A stretch of DNA of 64,000 nucleotides from Symbiodinium natans (GCA_905221605.1 CAJNDS010002001.1:1462378-1526377), one strand, 5' to 3'. Numbered from the stretch's first letter, positions 22,693-32,770 are shown. Notes: generated by a model from the sequence alone, not told the origin. Made by a program: numbers and translations.

Positions 22693-23845
22693 AATCTTTG
22701 AAGTCTTTGAAATAGAAATTCCCCCAATACTAAATTACGAGCCCGGGCTCGTGATTTAGTATTGGGGGGAAGCCCGGGCTCGTGATTTAGTATTGGGGGG
22801 AGGGCCGGGCTCGTGGTTTAGTATTGGGGGGAGGCCCGGGCTCGTGATTTAGTATTGGGGGGAGGGCCGGGCTCGTGATTTAGTATTAGGGGTGAAGCCC
22901 GGGCTCGTGATTTAGTATTGGTGGGAAGCCCGGGCTCGTGATTTAGTATTGGGGGGAAGCCCGGGCTCGTGGTTTAGTATTGGGGAAGCCCGGCGGGAAT
23001 TTCTATTTCAAAGATTTCAAAGATTTCAAAGATTTCAAAGGTTGCAAAAGGTTTGGGAAACTTCCCGGGAGTTTCCCCCGCCTTTTGCAACCTTTGAAAT
23101 CTTTGAAATCTTTGAAGTCTCGTGATTTAGTATTGGGGGGATGCCCGGGCTCGTGATTTAGTATTGAGGGGAGGTCCGGGCTCGTAATTTAGTATTGGGA
23201 GATGGCCGGGCCCGGGCTCGTGATTTAGTATTGGGGGGAAGCCCGGGCTCGTGATTTAGTATTGGGGGGAGGGCCGGGCTCGTGATTTAGTATTGGGGGG
23301 AGGCCCGGGCTCGTGATTTAGTATTGGGGGGAGGGCTGGGCTCGTGATTTAGTATTAGGGGTGAAGCCCGGGCTCGTGATTTAATATTGGGGGGAAGCCC
23401 GGGCTCGTGATTTAGTATTGGGGGGAAGCCCGGGCTCGTGGTTTAGTATTGGGGAAGCCCGGGGGGAATTTCTATTTCAAAGATTTCAAAGATTTCAAAG
23501 GTTGCAAAAGGTTTGGGAAACTTCCCGGGAGTTTCCCTCGCCTTTTGCAGCCTTTGAAATCTTTGAAATCTTTGAAATCTTTGAAATCTTTGAAATAGAA
23601 ATTCCCCCAATACTAAATTACGAGCCCGGGCTCGTGATTTAGTATTGGGGGGAAGCCCGGGCTCGTGATTTAGTATTGGGGGGAAGCGCGGGCTCGTGAT
23701 TTAGTATTGGGGGGAAGCGCGGGCTCGTGATTTAGTATTGGGGGGAGGGCCGGGCTCGTGATTTAGTATTGGGGGGAGGCCCGGGCTCGTGATTCAGTAT
23801 TGGGGGGAAGCCCGGGCTAGGCCTCCAATACTAAACAAAGAGGCT
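22693..23845 (-). repeat. same satellite in inverted orientation
   Basis: The units now read CTCGTGATTTAGTATTGGGG plus GGAAGCCCGGG, the reverse complement of the left arm. Cores near 23038-23093 and 23497-23552 also have the reversed middle. The right arm is about 1.1 kb against more than 4 kb on the left. Confidence 0.9.
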
Positions 23846-23877
23846 ACCTCACATTATACCTAAAGGTCCTTCGTACT

Positions 23878-23969
23878 TAGGGTTTAGGGGTTAGGGTTTA
23901 GGGTTTAGGGTTTAGGGTTTAGGGTTTAGGGTTTAGGGTTTAGGGTTTAGGGTTTAGGGTTTAGGGTTT
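23878..23969 (+). repeat. TTTAGGG tract at the outer edge of the 11.7-kb block
   Basis: About 12 TTTAGGG units begin nine bases after the right terminal inverted repeat. A second tract at 24032-24116 follows a 62-bp island. Confidence 0.95.
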
Positions 23970-23977
23970 AAAGAAAC

Positions 23978-24016
23978 GGCCTTGAAGGAGCCCTGCCCTT
24001 CGAGGGGCATGGACAC
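23978..24016 (-). CDS. candidate 13-codon exon between two telomere tracts
   Basis: On the minus strand a strong acceptor (pyrimidine run TTTTCTTCCTTCCCGCAG then G) leads into VSMPLEGQGSFKA, then GCC|GTTTCTTTAAACCC, a GT donor running into CCCTAAA repeats. Phase 0 at both ends. Telomere repeats flank both sides. Confidence 0.55.
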
Positions 24017-24116
24017 CTGCGGGAAGGAAGAAAAGGGTTTAGGGTTTAGGGTTTAGGGTTTAGGGTTTAGGGTTTAGGGTTTAGGGTTTAGGGTTTAGGG
24101 TTTAGGGTTTAGGGTG

Positions 24117-25146
24117 GGTAGGGCTTTAAGAGGCTTTGAATAGGGTTTGAATAGGGCTTGAATAGGGCTTTAATAGGGTTTGAATAGGGTTTTTTGTTGT
24201 TTTTGAGGGGGTTTGAGTGGGTTTTGGTAGGGTCTTAATAGGGTTTTTGGGTTTGCAGGGTGTGTGGGGTTTAAGACTTTTGGATGGGGTTTAGAGGGTT
24301 TACAGGGTTTAAGCTTTTTAGGGCTTTCAGCGTCTGTGGTTTGAGGTTTAGGGTTTTTTGGGCTTGTTGGGCTTCTAGAGGTGTAGATCTGCAGCCGAAA
24401 CCCTAACCCTAAACCCTGAAAAAACCCCAGCTCTCCGCTTCGGGGCCTTGCAAGTTTAAGGTTCAGCAACGCCTCACAGGTTCTAGGCTACATCTAGCCA
24501 GTTGCAAACCTCGCCCTTTGGCCGCGGCACGGCTTTAGCTCCATTCAAACCATAACTTGACCCCAGAGACCCGTTTTGGTTTAAAGAGGCAAATCAGAAA
24601 GCCTAAACCCTAAAAAAGGGGAATCACGGCCTGCTCTGGGTTCCTAGACAACCCTCTAGGGCCCCCCAAACCCACCACAGAGTGAGCCTAAGCCTTAAAG
24701 CCATGAGCTCCGAAACCCCCCAAATCCTCAAACCCTCCCCTTCTTCATCATGTCTTATGAAGCCTCAATCACACCGAACCATGCGGATCTTCAACAAAGA
24801 CAACTTCAGTTTCGGAAACGGCTATCTTCGAAGCCAGAGACCCCCTAATTGCAAGATTTGCAACCCTACACCCTCAGCTTTCAACCCTGAACGCTAAAAC
24901 CCTAAACCCCAAGCCCTAACCCCCAAGACCCCTAGTCCAGACCCTGAAAGAAAACGGAAACTCCCAGCTTAGCTGGGTAGTTTAGGGTCCCATTTTGGTC
25001 CTATATAATGAAAGGATCCCAAAAGGCACCCTAATAAACCCTAAACCCTAAGCCCTAAACCCTAAACCCTAAACCCTAAACCCTGAACCCTAAACCCTAA
25101 ACCCTAAACCCTAAACCCTAAACCCTAAACCCTATCACAGGGTCAC
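24117..25146. repeat. degenerate mosaic, no supported gene
   Basis: G-rich decayed repeats at 24117-24360 (AATAGGG-TTTG units), then low-complexity spacer. A short minus frame starting MELKPCRGQRARFATG near 24547 could be an exon but has no clear borders. CCCTAAA tract at 25030-25132. Confidence 0.55.
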
Positions 25147-25199
25147 CTCATAGCCTCCGCCGATGCCCGCGAACCAGGTCCTGGATTCTGGGTTGATTT
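25147..25199 (-). CDS. candidate exon, canonical GT donor
   Basis: Minus-strand frame INPESRTWFAGIGGGYE. The acceptor is TAAGCCCAG|A and the donor GAG|GTGACC. A CCCTAAA tract lies on its lower-coordinate side and a TTTAGGG tract (25219-25376) on the other, so in the sense of this gene the exon is followed by TTTAGGG. Confidence 0.5.
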
Positions 25200-25218
25200 C
25201 TGGGCTTAGAATATAAGG

Positions 25219-25376
25219 CTAGGGTTTAGGGTTTAGGGTTTAGGGTTTAGGGTTTAGGGTTTAGGGTTTAGGGTTTAGGGTTTAGGGTTTCGGGTTTGGG
25301 GTTTAGGGTTTAGGGTTTAGGGTTTAGGGTTTGGGGATTAGGGTTTAGGGTTTGGGGTTTGGGGTTTAGGGTTTAT
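25219..25376 (+). repeat. TTTAGGG tract with GGGGTTT variants
   Basis: About 20 units, the last third mixed with TTTGGGG. Confidence 0.95.
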
Positions 25377-25599
25377 GTGGGTGTAGGGTTTTGGGTTTGG
25401 GGTTCAGAGGTTAAGGTTGCAGAGTTTTTCGGGTTTCGGTTTTCGGTTGCAGAGATCTGGGTTTTTTTATAGGGTTGAGCTTGGTACTAACCACAAATTT
25501 TCCAGGACCCTTAGGCCCAAATACGGCACCCAACGCCACTAAACCCCTAAGCCCTAAACTAAGTTGGGGTCGGACGTGATATATCACCTCAGTCCTAAA

Positions 25600-26306
25600 C
25601 CCTAAGCCCTAAGCCCTAAACCCTCAATCCTCAAAACCCTAAACCCTAACACCGGCGCCCCTTTTTGGGTACCGGGGCATCCGGGAGGCCCTCAGCGGTT
25701 CGGGGTCTTAGGCTTTGTTAGGATGTTAGGGCGTGTTAGGGTTCAGGGTTTCGGGTTTAGGGTTTTAAAGGTTTAGGGCTTAGGGCTCAGCTCTGAGGGG
25801 CGTGAGTTTTTTTCAGGCTGAGGGTAAAATCCCGAAACCTCAAAGATGGGGGAGATTTGGACAACGTCTCTATGGTGCTTATCGGGATCAGAGGCCCCTA
25901 GAACTTTTCAAGTCTCCGTATCAACCCAGAAACCATGCGGAACCCTAACTCCCACCATTTATCAGCCCCAAACCCTTCCGAACCCTAAACCGCCTAAACC
26001 CTAAACCCTGTACTCAATCCTAAACCGCCCGAACCCTAAACCCTAACCCTTAACCCCTAAGCCCTGCACCCTAACCCCCAGCCCCTAAGCCCTAAACCCT
26101 CAACTCTAAACCCTAAACCCTAAACCCTAAACCCTAAACCCTAAACCCGCCCAAACCCTAAACCCTAAACCCGAAACCCTAAGCCCAAAACCCTAAGCCC
26201 GCCTAAAACCTAAACCCTAAACCCTAAAGCCTAATCCCTAAACCCTTATCCCTAAACCCTAAACCCTAAACCCTAAACCCTAAACCCTAAACCCTAAACC
26301 CTAAGC
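25600..26306. repeat. CCCTAAA-rich mosaic
   Basis: Dense but imperfect C-strand units at 25600-25650 and 25920-26305, including CCGCCTAAA and CCCTAAG variants, with a short G-strand segment at 25740-25800. No exon-like island seen. Confidence 0.8.
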
Positions 26307-26387
26307 CAAGCCGAGTGTCTCGTAGGGCTTCACCGCTGCGGTGATAGCAGCACCCGTGCCGTCCACGCCCAGATCTCGGGGTTTCGA
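26307..26387 (-). CDS. candidate exon, 27 whole codons
   Basis: Minus-strand frame SKPRDLGVDGTGAAITAAVK then PYETLGL. The acceptor is CTCGAAG|T and the donor TTG|GCTTAGGG (GC type). It sits between a CCCTAAA tract and decayed TTTAGGG repeats. Product unknown. Confidence 0.5.
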
Positions 26388-27144
26388 CTTCGAGGTTTGG
26401 GGGGTTGGGAGGGTTTAGGGTTTAGGGTTTAGGGTTAAGGGCTTCGGGTTTAGGGTTTAGGGTTTGGGTTTGGGGTTTGGGGTTTGAGGTTTAGGGTTTA
26501 GGGCATCTAGGGTTGAGGAGGTTTAGGGCTTGGGGGCTGAGGTCTTAAGGGTTCAGGGTTTAGGGATCGGGGCTCTGAGGGTGCAGTTTGCTTGGCGAAA
26601 TCGAGTCCCAGGCTCAGGGTTGAACCCTAAACGCTAAACCCTAAACCTCTAAACCATAAACCTCTAACCTCTAACCTCTAACCCCTAAACGCTAAACCCT
26701 AAACCCTGAAACCCCCCCAAATCACCAAAAAAACGCCCCAAGCCCTTTACCTCAAACCTTAAACCCTCCAAACCCTTAACCTCAAACCTAAATCCCAAAC
26801 CCTGAACGATCACGACCCCTTACTAACCCCCAGACCCCAAACCCTAAACCTAAACCCTCAACACCAAGCCCCCCAAAAGCCCCAGATGCTAACCCACAGA
26901 CCCCAAACCCCAAACCCCGAACCCTATACCCTAAACCCCAAGCCCTACACCCAAAACCCCAAACCCTAAAACCCTAGACCCTAAACCCTAAAACCCCTAA
27001 CCCCTAAACCCTCAACCCAAAACCCTAAAACCCTAAAACCCCAAACCCCCGAAAACCCTAAAACCCGAAAACTCTAAACCCGAAAACCCTAAACCCTAAA
27101 CTTGATGCTCCTGGGTGGGGGCTTGTGTTAGGGTCCCCACCCAC
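26388..27144. repeat. decayed telomere mosaic
   Basis: G-strand units at 26397-26600, then C-strand units with many single-base changes at 26620-27105. Nothing gene-like. Confidence 0.8.
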
Positions 27145-27190
27145 CGACAGCGGCCGGCTCGTCATGTTCTGCAGCATGCAGATGCCACTC
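27145..27190 (-). CDS. candidate exon with textbook borders
   Basis: On the minus strand CTACCTCCCAG|G opens a frame EWHLHAAEHDEPAAV, closed by GTCG|GTGGGTG, a canonical GT donor. The flanks are decayed telomere repeats. Confidence 0.5.
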
Positions 27191-28300
27191 CTGGGAGGTA
27201 GGGAGCTTGGGGTTTAGGGTTTAGGGGTTTAGCGTTTAGGGATTTGGGTTTTAGGGTTTTGGGATTTTAGGGTTTAGGGGTTTAGGGGGTTAGGGGTTTA
27301 TGGTTTTAGGGGTAGGGTTAGGGATTAGGGGTTTAGGGGCTTAGGGGTTTACGGGCTTAGGATTTGGGGGCTTTCAGGGCAGAGGGCTCATGGTCTTGGG
27401 CTTCTTGTGATGCTGCGGTCAGGGCCTTTCTTGGGCTCTTGGCGGATGTGTTGTTGTTTTTGTTTTTGAGTTTTTTGATGGCTCTCAGGAATCTTTCAGG
27501 GTTTCAGTTCTTGCTTTGTCCAAGAAAGCACCGCGAAGGGCTCTTCGGAAAGAAAGGCCTGCCCTGCTCGCATCGCAGCAACTACACCACACCAGGTACA
27601 CCACCACACTGCACTACCAGCACTACCTACACCGCCTCTATGTAATTCTATCTTATTTCTTAGCCTGGGGTAGGTTTGGTGGGGGCCAGCACGACGCATC
27701 CCTCTGCGGCGATCGCGCGTGGCGGAGTGCGTTTTTGCGCCTTGTCAACGTCGCCCGCGAAACCTCTGCGGTGATCTCGAAAATGGCTTCTTCTCTGATC
27801 AAAACCCCCTGCAAGACCCCATAGCGACGGCGCTCGCTCTGGCGTCTACACCGCACCAAGACCACAGCACCCATACCCATACCACACCTACTTCTCCGCG
27901 CGTACACCGCGCCACGACCACCGCACTTACAACACCGCCAGATACGCGTCCCTTGCAAACGTAGAACTGACTACCTTGCGTGATAATCGGTGTCTAGTGT
28001 TTTTTGCGTAATCAATGGATTCTCCATGAATTGGGGCTCATGTTTTTTGTAGCGTTTGCTGGGGAACCCTCGGGTTTAAGACATAGGGCTCCCGCTTGCC
28101 ATCTGGCTCTAAGGGCTCTCGCTTTGGGGTTTTTTTGGGCTCCCAAATTTTCCCTTAAACCCCAAAAACCTAAACGTTTAAGGTTCAAGGGCTTGGGGGT
28201 ATCCAATATAGGGTGAGGCCAAGGGAAAGGCGAATCGTCCAGCATGATCAGCAAACCTGGTTTGAAAGATACTTGAGGCTATATGGGTAAGCAAGCAAGC
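27191..28300. other. low-telomere stretch, no supported gene
   Basis: G-strand repeat debris to 27360, then about 600 bp of GC-rich unique sequence with long overlapping frames on both strands (27364-27964). These include threonine/histidine-rich ACCACC repeats and show no conserved motif. It could hide an untelomerised exon cluster, but I cannot choose strand or frame. Confidence 0.4.
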
Positions 28301-28835
28301 CTACCCTAAAAACCTTGAACCCTATACCCTAAACCCTATACACCCTAAACCCTGAACCCTTGGAGTCCCAAAAGCCCCCAAAGCCAACTGACCAGCTCAG
28401 GCCAGGTGGCTTTAACAAGCCCCTTACAATCCCCGTAAACCCTCCCGCATTAACCCTGTAGTGCCCTAGAAAAACTTGGCCCTAAAAAACATCCTAACCT
28501 AAAAGCCATACACCCTTGCTCCCTATGTAAACCCCATAAGGCCAAGGGTTGACGGCAAGCTCGCGCAATACTTAGTGAAATCCTTGCCCCACATGCACCA
28601 AGCCTATGCCACACAGCTTCCTTGTGCTCTTTCTTCTGCATATATGGAAACCCTGAATCTAAGCCCGAAACCCTAAACCCAAAACCGACTGATCTAAACC
28701 CAATGCACCTTTTTGGCACCTTCAGCTTTCAGGGATTCATGCTACAAAGGCCCGATGCAGCGGATTTACCTCGTAGGGGTGACCAGGACCCCGCATGAAG
28801 CTAGGGTTTCGGGTTGAGGGTTGAGGGTGAAGCCT

Positions 28836-28979
28836 TACTTGGAGATTCATGGTACTTATAAACCAATGATAAGTGTACTTCTAAGTTTACTTCTAACCAT
28901 ATCAGAGCACTTAAGTTGCTTATAAGTGGGACATAAGCACGGTTAGAATTGGGTAATAAGTACCCTGAACTTCCAAGTA
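28836..28979. mobile_element. fold-back element, family F2
   Basis: Termini TACTTGGAGATTCATGGTAC and GAACTTCCAAGTA are inverted. TA borders both CTTGGAG-type ends. On the minus strand GGCT is repeated just outside, with a GT at the start and AAGTAAG at the end, so it could be spliced out. Copies: 61872-62028 and a one-sided copy at about 8085-8165. Confidence 0.6.
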
Positions 28980-29353
28980 CCAGCCGTAGCAACAGCTTCT
29001 CTTTGCGTTGAAGCCCGTGGTTCCGCTGCTATCGCCGCTGCTTCAGGGTGTTTAGGGTTTAGGTTTAGGGTTTAGGGTTCAGGTTTTCATGGAAACCCCG
29101 AAGCCTTCAACCGAAAACCATAGGAAGCCCAAAGCCCGCAAACCCTGAACCACAAATCCTAGACCACAAGTTCTAAGGGTAGTTACATGGTCCCTTAGTA
29201 TGGGCCCTTACGGGAGGCCCCTTATTTTTGCCTTATATACCCTATGCAAATGATGGGCCCATACATCAGAGCCCTGCAAAAAGGTGAAACTACCTACCCT
29301 CAAACAAGTCCAAGACCCTAAACCCTATAAGCCCTGAACCCCATGAACCCTAC

Positions 29354-29416
29354 AAACTGAGGCGGGGACAGCGAGACGACAGGGGCCAACGTCCGCACGT
29401 CCACGGAGAATTGCAC
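29354..29416 (-). CDS. candidate exon, 21 whole codons
   Basis: Minus-strand frame VQFSVDVRTLAPVVSLSPPQ then F. The acceptor is GGGAAG|G and the donor TTT|GTAGGG. The alternating hydrophobic pattern suggests a beta strand. TTTAGGG-like units lie 30 bp upstream. Confidence 0.5.
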
Positions 29417-29419
29417 CTT

Positions 29420-30008
29420 CCCGGGGCTTTTTGGCGGTCTTTCCGGTTTAGGGTTTAGGGTTCTGGCTTTACGGTTTTAGGGTGTTTTGATGTGTTTTGG
29501 GGGCGTCTTTAGGGTTTAGGGGGTTTCAAGGTTTTTGTTGGAGGTCGTTAGGGTTTAGGAGGTTTAGGGTCTGTAGGGTTTGGGGTGAAGCGCCTTTGGG
29601 AATTAGGAACCGAGGTTTAGGGTTTAGGGGTTTCAGGGTTTGGAATTTCGGGTTTAGGATCATACTGGGAGGTGCAGGGGTAGTTATAAGCATGGTAGCT
29701 ATCGTTATAACCTTTTTTGGGGTACTTACAACCCTACTCATCACCATCCATGAACATCCGAGTACATGCACTTCGTCCTTCAACCTTCACAATCTACAAA
29801 TCTAAGCCTGCAGTTGAAGGTCCAAAACCCTCAATCCTACTTACAACCTGATCCGCCGGCTAAGGGTTAAAAAGAGTTTAAATGAGACTGAATGAGCTTA
29901 CAGGGGTTAAAGGTTACAGGCCCCTATAGACCCTAAACCCTGAACCCTAAACCCCGAACCCCAAACCCTAAACCCTAAACCCTAAACCCTAAACCCTAAA
30001 CCCTGAAC
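29420..30008. repeat. decayed TTTAGGG then CCCTAAA mosaic
   Basis: G-strand decay at 29446-29660, about 250 bp of spacer without a supportable frame, then C-strand tract at 29930-30006. Confidence 0.7.
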
Positions 30009-30088
30009 CCTGACTCTGCCCCGTGCACCGCGAAGTGCCGCTGGCCCACGGGGAAGAGCCGGCGCCCCGTGGTGCTGAAGGGGAGCTC
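30009..30088 (-). CDS. candidate exon, product unknown
   Basis: Minus-strand frame ELPFSTTGRRLFPVGQRHFA then VHGAES. The acceptor is GTCAG|G (a second CAG|G lies 5 bases upstream) and the donor CAGG|GTTCAGGG. It is followed by CCCTAAA-derived repeats on the lower side. Product unknown. Confidence 0.5.
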
Positions 30089-30560
30089 CTGACCTGACGC
30101 AGGACTAGGGGGATTAGGGTTTAGGGTTTAGGGTTTAGGGTTTAGGGTTTAGGGTCTAGGGTTTAGGGTGAAGGGAAACCCTGTGAGAAAACATCCTGAA
30201 AAGGATCCTCTTAATCCCCATAAGGGCCCTTTAAAACCCTCTCAAAAACATTCCTGAAAATATGATCCTCTTAATTCACTAAGGGAAAATAACAATCCCA
30301 AGGGATTTATGGTTCAGGGTTCTGGGCTTAGGGCTTAAGGTTTCGGGCCCAGGGTGTGGGGTTTAAGGTTTAGGTTTCAGGGTTTAGGTAGGGATGAGAG
30401 AGTCTTAAGCCGCTGAACCCCATCTAAAACCCACCAACACACCCCTAGACAACATCTTCTCAAGGCCCAGGTAGTGGCTAAACCCTAAACCCTAAACCCC
30501 AGACCCCAGACCCCAAACCCTGAACTCTAAACCCTAGACTTGAGACCCTGAACCCTTCAC

Positions 30561-30674
30561 TGGACAGTTCTGACAAGCAGAATACCGTTTGAGGGGCTCC
30601 TCTTCCTTGCTGTGCCTCATCCGAAATCGCCTGCAGAATCTTTCTCTGAACTCGCTCAACTTCTGAACGTAGCC
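30561..30674 (-). CDS. candidate exon, acceptor possibly TTTAG|GG
   Basis: Two minus-strand frames are open: one reads RSEVERVQRKILQAISDEAQ then QGRGAPQTVFCLSELS, the other VQKLSEFRERFCRRFRMRHS and on. The donor is CCA|GTGAAG. If the acceptor is the TTTAG|GG of the telomere repeat at 30675-30679, the first frame follows; internal AG sites allow the other. Confidence 0.45.
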
Positions 30675-30755
30675 CTAAACCCTAAACCCTAGCCCTAAAC
30701 CCTAAACCCTAAACCCCAAACCCTAAACCCTAAACCCTACACCCCAAACCCTCAC

Positions 30756-31414
30756 CTGGGGACGGGACGCACCCACCAGCCTTCGCCCGTCCGGCTCGTG
30801 TCTGCGTCGCCACCCCGCACCTCAATGGCGAGAGGGGGGTATAAGGAGGGGGCGGGGTGTAATGTGGGGGGTTTCAGGCGGGTATAAGGGGGGGGTATAA
30901 GGGGGGTATACCGGGGGGGTATAGGGGGGGGTATAAGGGGGGTATGAGGGGGGGGTATAAGGGGGGTAAAAGGAGGGCATAAGGATGGTAAAATCCATAA
31001 CTTACAGCATTTATGAGCTTGCTTTGTGGATTTAGTAGGCGGGTTGAGAATGCTTTGGCGGAAGATGGAAGGCGAGTATGGGGTGCTCTTCTGCGCGGTA
31101 GATTTCTGAGGCCCTGAAATTGGGCTGGGGTATAGGGCCCTTGAGTATTCAAGTTAGCACAGACACCCAGCTCGTCGAAACCTGAACGCACCCAAAGCAT
31201 GCTAAAACCCTCAACACTTGAAAGCCCTACACCCCAAACCCCCCTAAACATAAACCCCGAAACCCCGAAACCCCGAAACCCCGAAACCCTGAAAAAGCGC
31301 AACGCCTGCTCTTCAAGCTTAAACCCTAAACCCTAAACCCTAAACCCTAAACCCTAAACCCTGAGGAGCCTCAAGCTCGAGCACCCAACGGCTGCTTGTC
31401 CCAACCACCGCCTC
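30756..31414 (-). CDS. three-exon chain with consistent phases, product unknown
   Basis: Exons on the minus strand: 31360-31414 (EAVVGTSSRWVLELEAPQ), 31006-31181 (FDELGVCANLNTQGPYTPAQ and 38 more codons) and 30756-30820 (VRGGDADTSRTGEGWWVRPV then P). The borders are TCCTTAG|G, CAGG|GTTTAGGG, GTTCAG|G, GCT|GTAAGT, CATTGAG|G and CCAG|GTGAGG. The phases (1, 0, 2) agree at each junction, which is unlikely by chance. The first intron starts directly with telomere repeats; the second contains a CCCCCTTATA minisatellite. The gene must continue on both sides. I do not recognise the protein. Confidence 0.65.
30830..30990. repeat. GGGGGGTATAAG minisatellite within an intron
   Basis: About ten units of GGGGTATAAGG with variable G number. 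On the coding (minus) strand it is a pyrimidine-rich CCCCTTATAC array just upstream of the 30820 acceptor, where it may act as the polypyrimidine tract. Confidence 0.85.
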
Positions 31415-31429
31415 CTAAGGATTCAAGGG

Positions 31430-31560
31430 GCAGGGTTTGGGGGTGGAGGGCTTAGGGTTTAGGGTTTGGGGGTGTAGGGTTTAGGGTTTAGGGTTTAGGG
31501 TTTAGGGTTTAGGGGTGCGGTTCGGGGCTTCGTGTCTTCGGGTGTTAATGGGCTTCTTCA
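31430..31560 (+). repeat. TTTAGGG tract
   Basis: Short G-strand array (31446-31512) just upstream of the three-exon chain in its sense, then decayed units. Confidence 0.85.
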
Positions 31561-31870
31561 GGGAGGGTTCAAGGGGGGTAGGGAGCTTAGGGAACCTTAG
31601 GGAACCTTAGGGAGCCTTAGGGTACGTTAGAGAAGCTTTAGGGAAGCTGAGAGCTTAAGGAACCTTAGGGGAGCTTAGGGAAACCTTAGGGCTTAGGGTA
31701 CCTCAGGGAACCTTAGGGAAGCCTTAGGGAAGCCTGAGGGAAGCCTTAGGGTACGTTAGGGAAGCTTAGGTAGGGTACCTTAGGGTACCTTAGGGTAGCT
31801 TAGGGCTTAGGGAAGCTTAGGGAGCCTGAGGGGACCTTAGGGAAGCTTAGGGAGCCTTAGGGAGCAGTGG
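31561..31870 (+). repeat. AGGGAACCTT / AGGGAAGCTT short repeat
   Basis: About 20 units of 10-14 bp with the core TTAGGGAANCTTAGGG. It looks like a telomere-derived repeat fused with an AGCTT/ACCTT spacer and then amplified. Confidence 0.85.
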
Positions 31871-31992
31871 GGGAAAGAGCATTTGCGCACAGACAGGAGA
31901 GCCACACCCCAAGGCGGCCTTCGCCTTACTACTGGCAGCGTGGCGGTTCGCACCGCCGCGCCGACCCCCGTAGTAGATTTGGCGCCAGTGAT

Positions 31993-32461
31993 TCATAAGG
32001 CAACGTTTTGATACGATGGAGAGGCAGTCCCAAGGCCATGCTGATTAGCTTGCTGATCCAGTCTTCTTTTGATTTCCTCTGATGCTTCCGAATCGAGCAC
32101 CCATAAGTACCGTCTGGCTGCCTTTGGGGGGGCACCTGGTGCATAAGGATGGTCGCGGACCTCTTCTTTGAAGACCTCTTGGTTGGAAGTCTGGTAGGCT
32201 ATGACGGCCTTGGCGATGTCTCCGCCCTATTTGGAACGCATGATGCCTGCCATAACCTCGCGCATGCCTTTCATACCCCCCTTGAAACCCCCTCCCTTGA
32301 GAACCCTGGAAGGTGTTTAGGGTTTGGCCTTTTGAGGTTTCCATGCTTTCACGCTGTCGTGCTTTGGAGGGCTTCAAAGATCGGTCTGAGGCTTCTTCAA
32401 GTGCTGACATAATGCCCAAAGTGGATCTCAAGCACTCCCTTGCACTCCCTTCTCCCTGCAT
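31993..32461 (-). pseudogene. damaged or mis-spliced coding segment, product unknown
   Basis: On the minus strand the frame from 32305 reads MKGMREVMAGIMRSK, a TAG, then GGDIAKAVIAYQTSNQEVFK and about 55 more codons to a TGA at 31993-31995. The acceptor CTTCCAG|G at 32306 sets that frame. Just upstream (32306-32461) another frame reads RECLRSTLGIMSALEEASDR and on. The TAG inside a strongly protein-like frame (CAG to TAG would restore it) and the frame change point to a pseudogene or a sequence error; a short intron ending AAATAG|G is an alternative. The family is not recognised. Confidence 0.5.
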
Positions 32462-32699
32462 CCGACCCTTAGCTGCAAACCCTAAACTCTAAACCCTAAA
32501 CCCTGAACCCTAGACCCTAAACCCCAAACCCTAAACCCTGCCGATGGTCCGAGTCCAAGCTCCCCCCTCTGCCATCTTCCAGACCTTTGGAAACGTCCCT
32601 AAACCCTAAACCCTGACCCCTCAAACCCCGGGGTTTAGGGTTTAGCGTTTAGGGTTTGGGGATTAGGGTTTAGGGTTTAGGCCTAAAGCCCTCAACCAA

Positions 32700-32770
32700 C
32701 CCCAAAACCCCAAAACCCCAAAACCCCAAAACCCCAAAACCCCAAAACCCCAAAACCCCAAAACCCCAAA
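32700..32770 (-). repeat. CCCCAAAA octamer array
   Basis: About nine units of CCCCAAAA, the motif used as telomere repeat by some ciliates but here clearly a local variant embedded in CCCTAAA repeats. Confidence 0.95.

Larger units (their letters stand above)
12159..23869. mobile_element. 11.7-kb repeat block with 24-bp terminal inverted repeats
   Basis: GGACCTTTAGGTATAATGTG plus AGGT at 12159-12182 is the exact reverse complement of 23846-23869. Telomere-like repeats lie on both outer sides and none inside, apart from a short stretch near 17410. The interior is a tandem array (12.8-17.1 kb), a short roughly 110-bp repeat (17.44-17.88 kb) and a satellite (17.9-23.8 kb). No transposase or other enzyme was found, so if it moved it used a helper in trans. 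No target duplication is obvious. The 100-N gap means the true length is unknown. Confidence 0.65.

Noticed and set aside
17745-23642. Open frames with FQRFQRFQRLQKVWETSREF or IFEIFEIFEIE
   Set aside because: Pure translations of the satellite hairpin cores (TTTCAAAGA units), present in each copy on either strand.
17881-23845. CRISPR-like array of roughly 31-bp repeats
   Set aside because: The repeats are directly tandem, without unique spacers of constant length, and the context is eukaryotic.
24170-24469. 99-codon proline/lysine-rich minus frame
   Set aside because: Translation of decayed CCCTATTCAAA-type repeats.
27364-27964. Overlapping plus and minus frames of 67-102 codons
   Set aside because: Both strands are open, composition is driven by ACC repeats, and no borders or motifs favour one.
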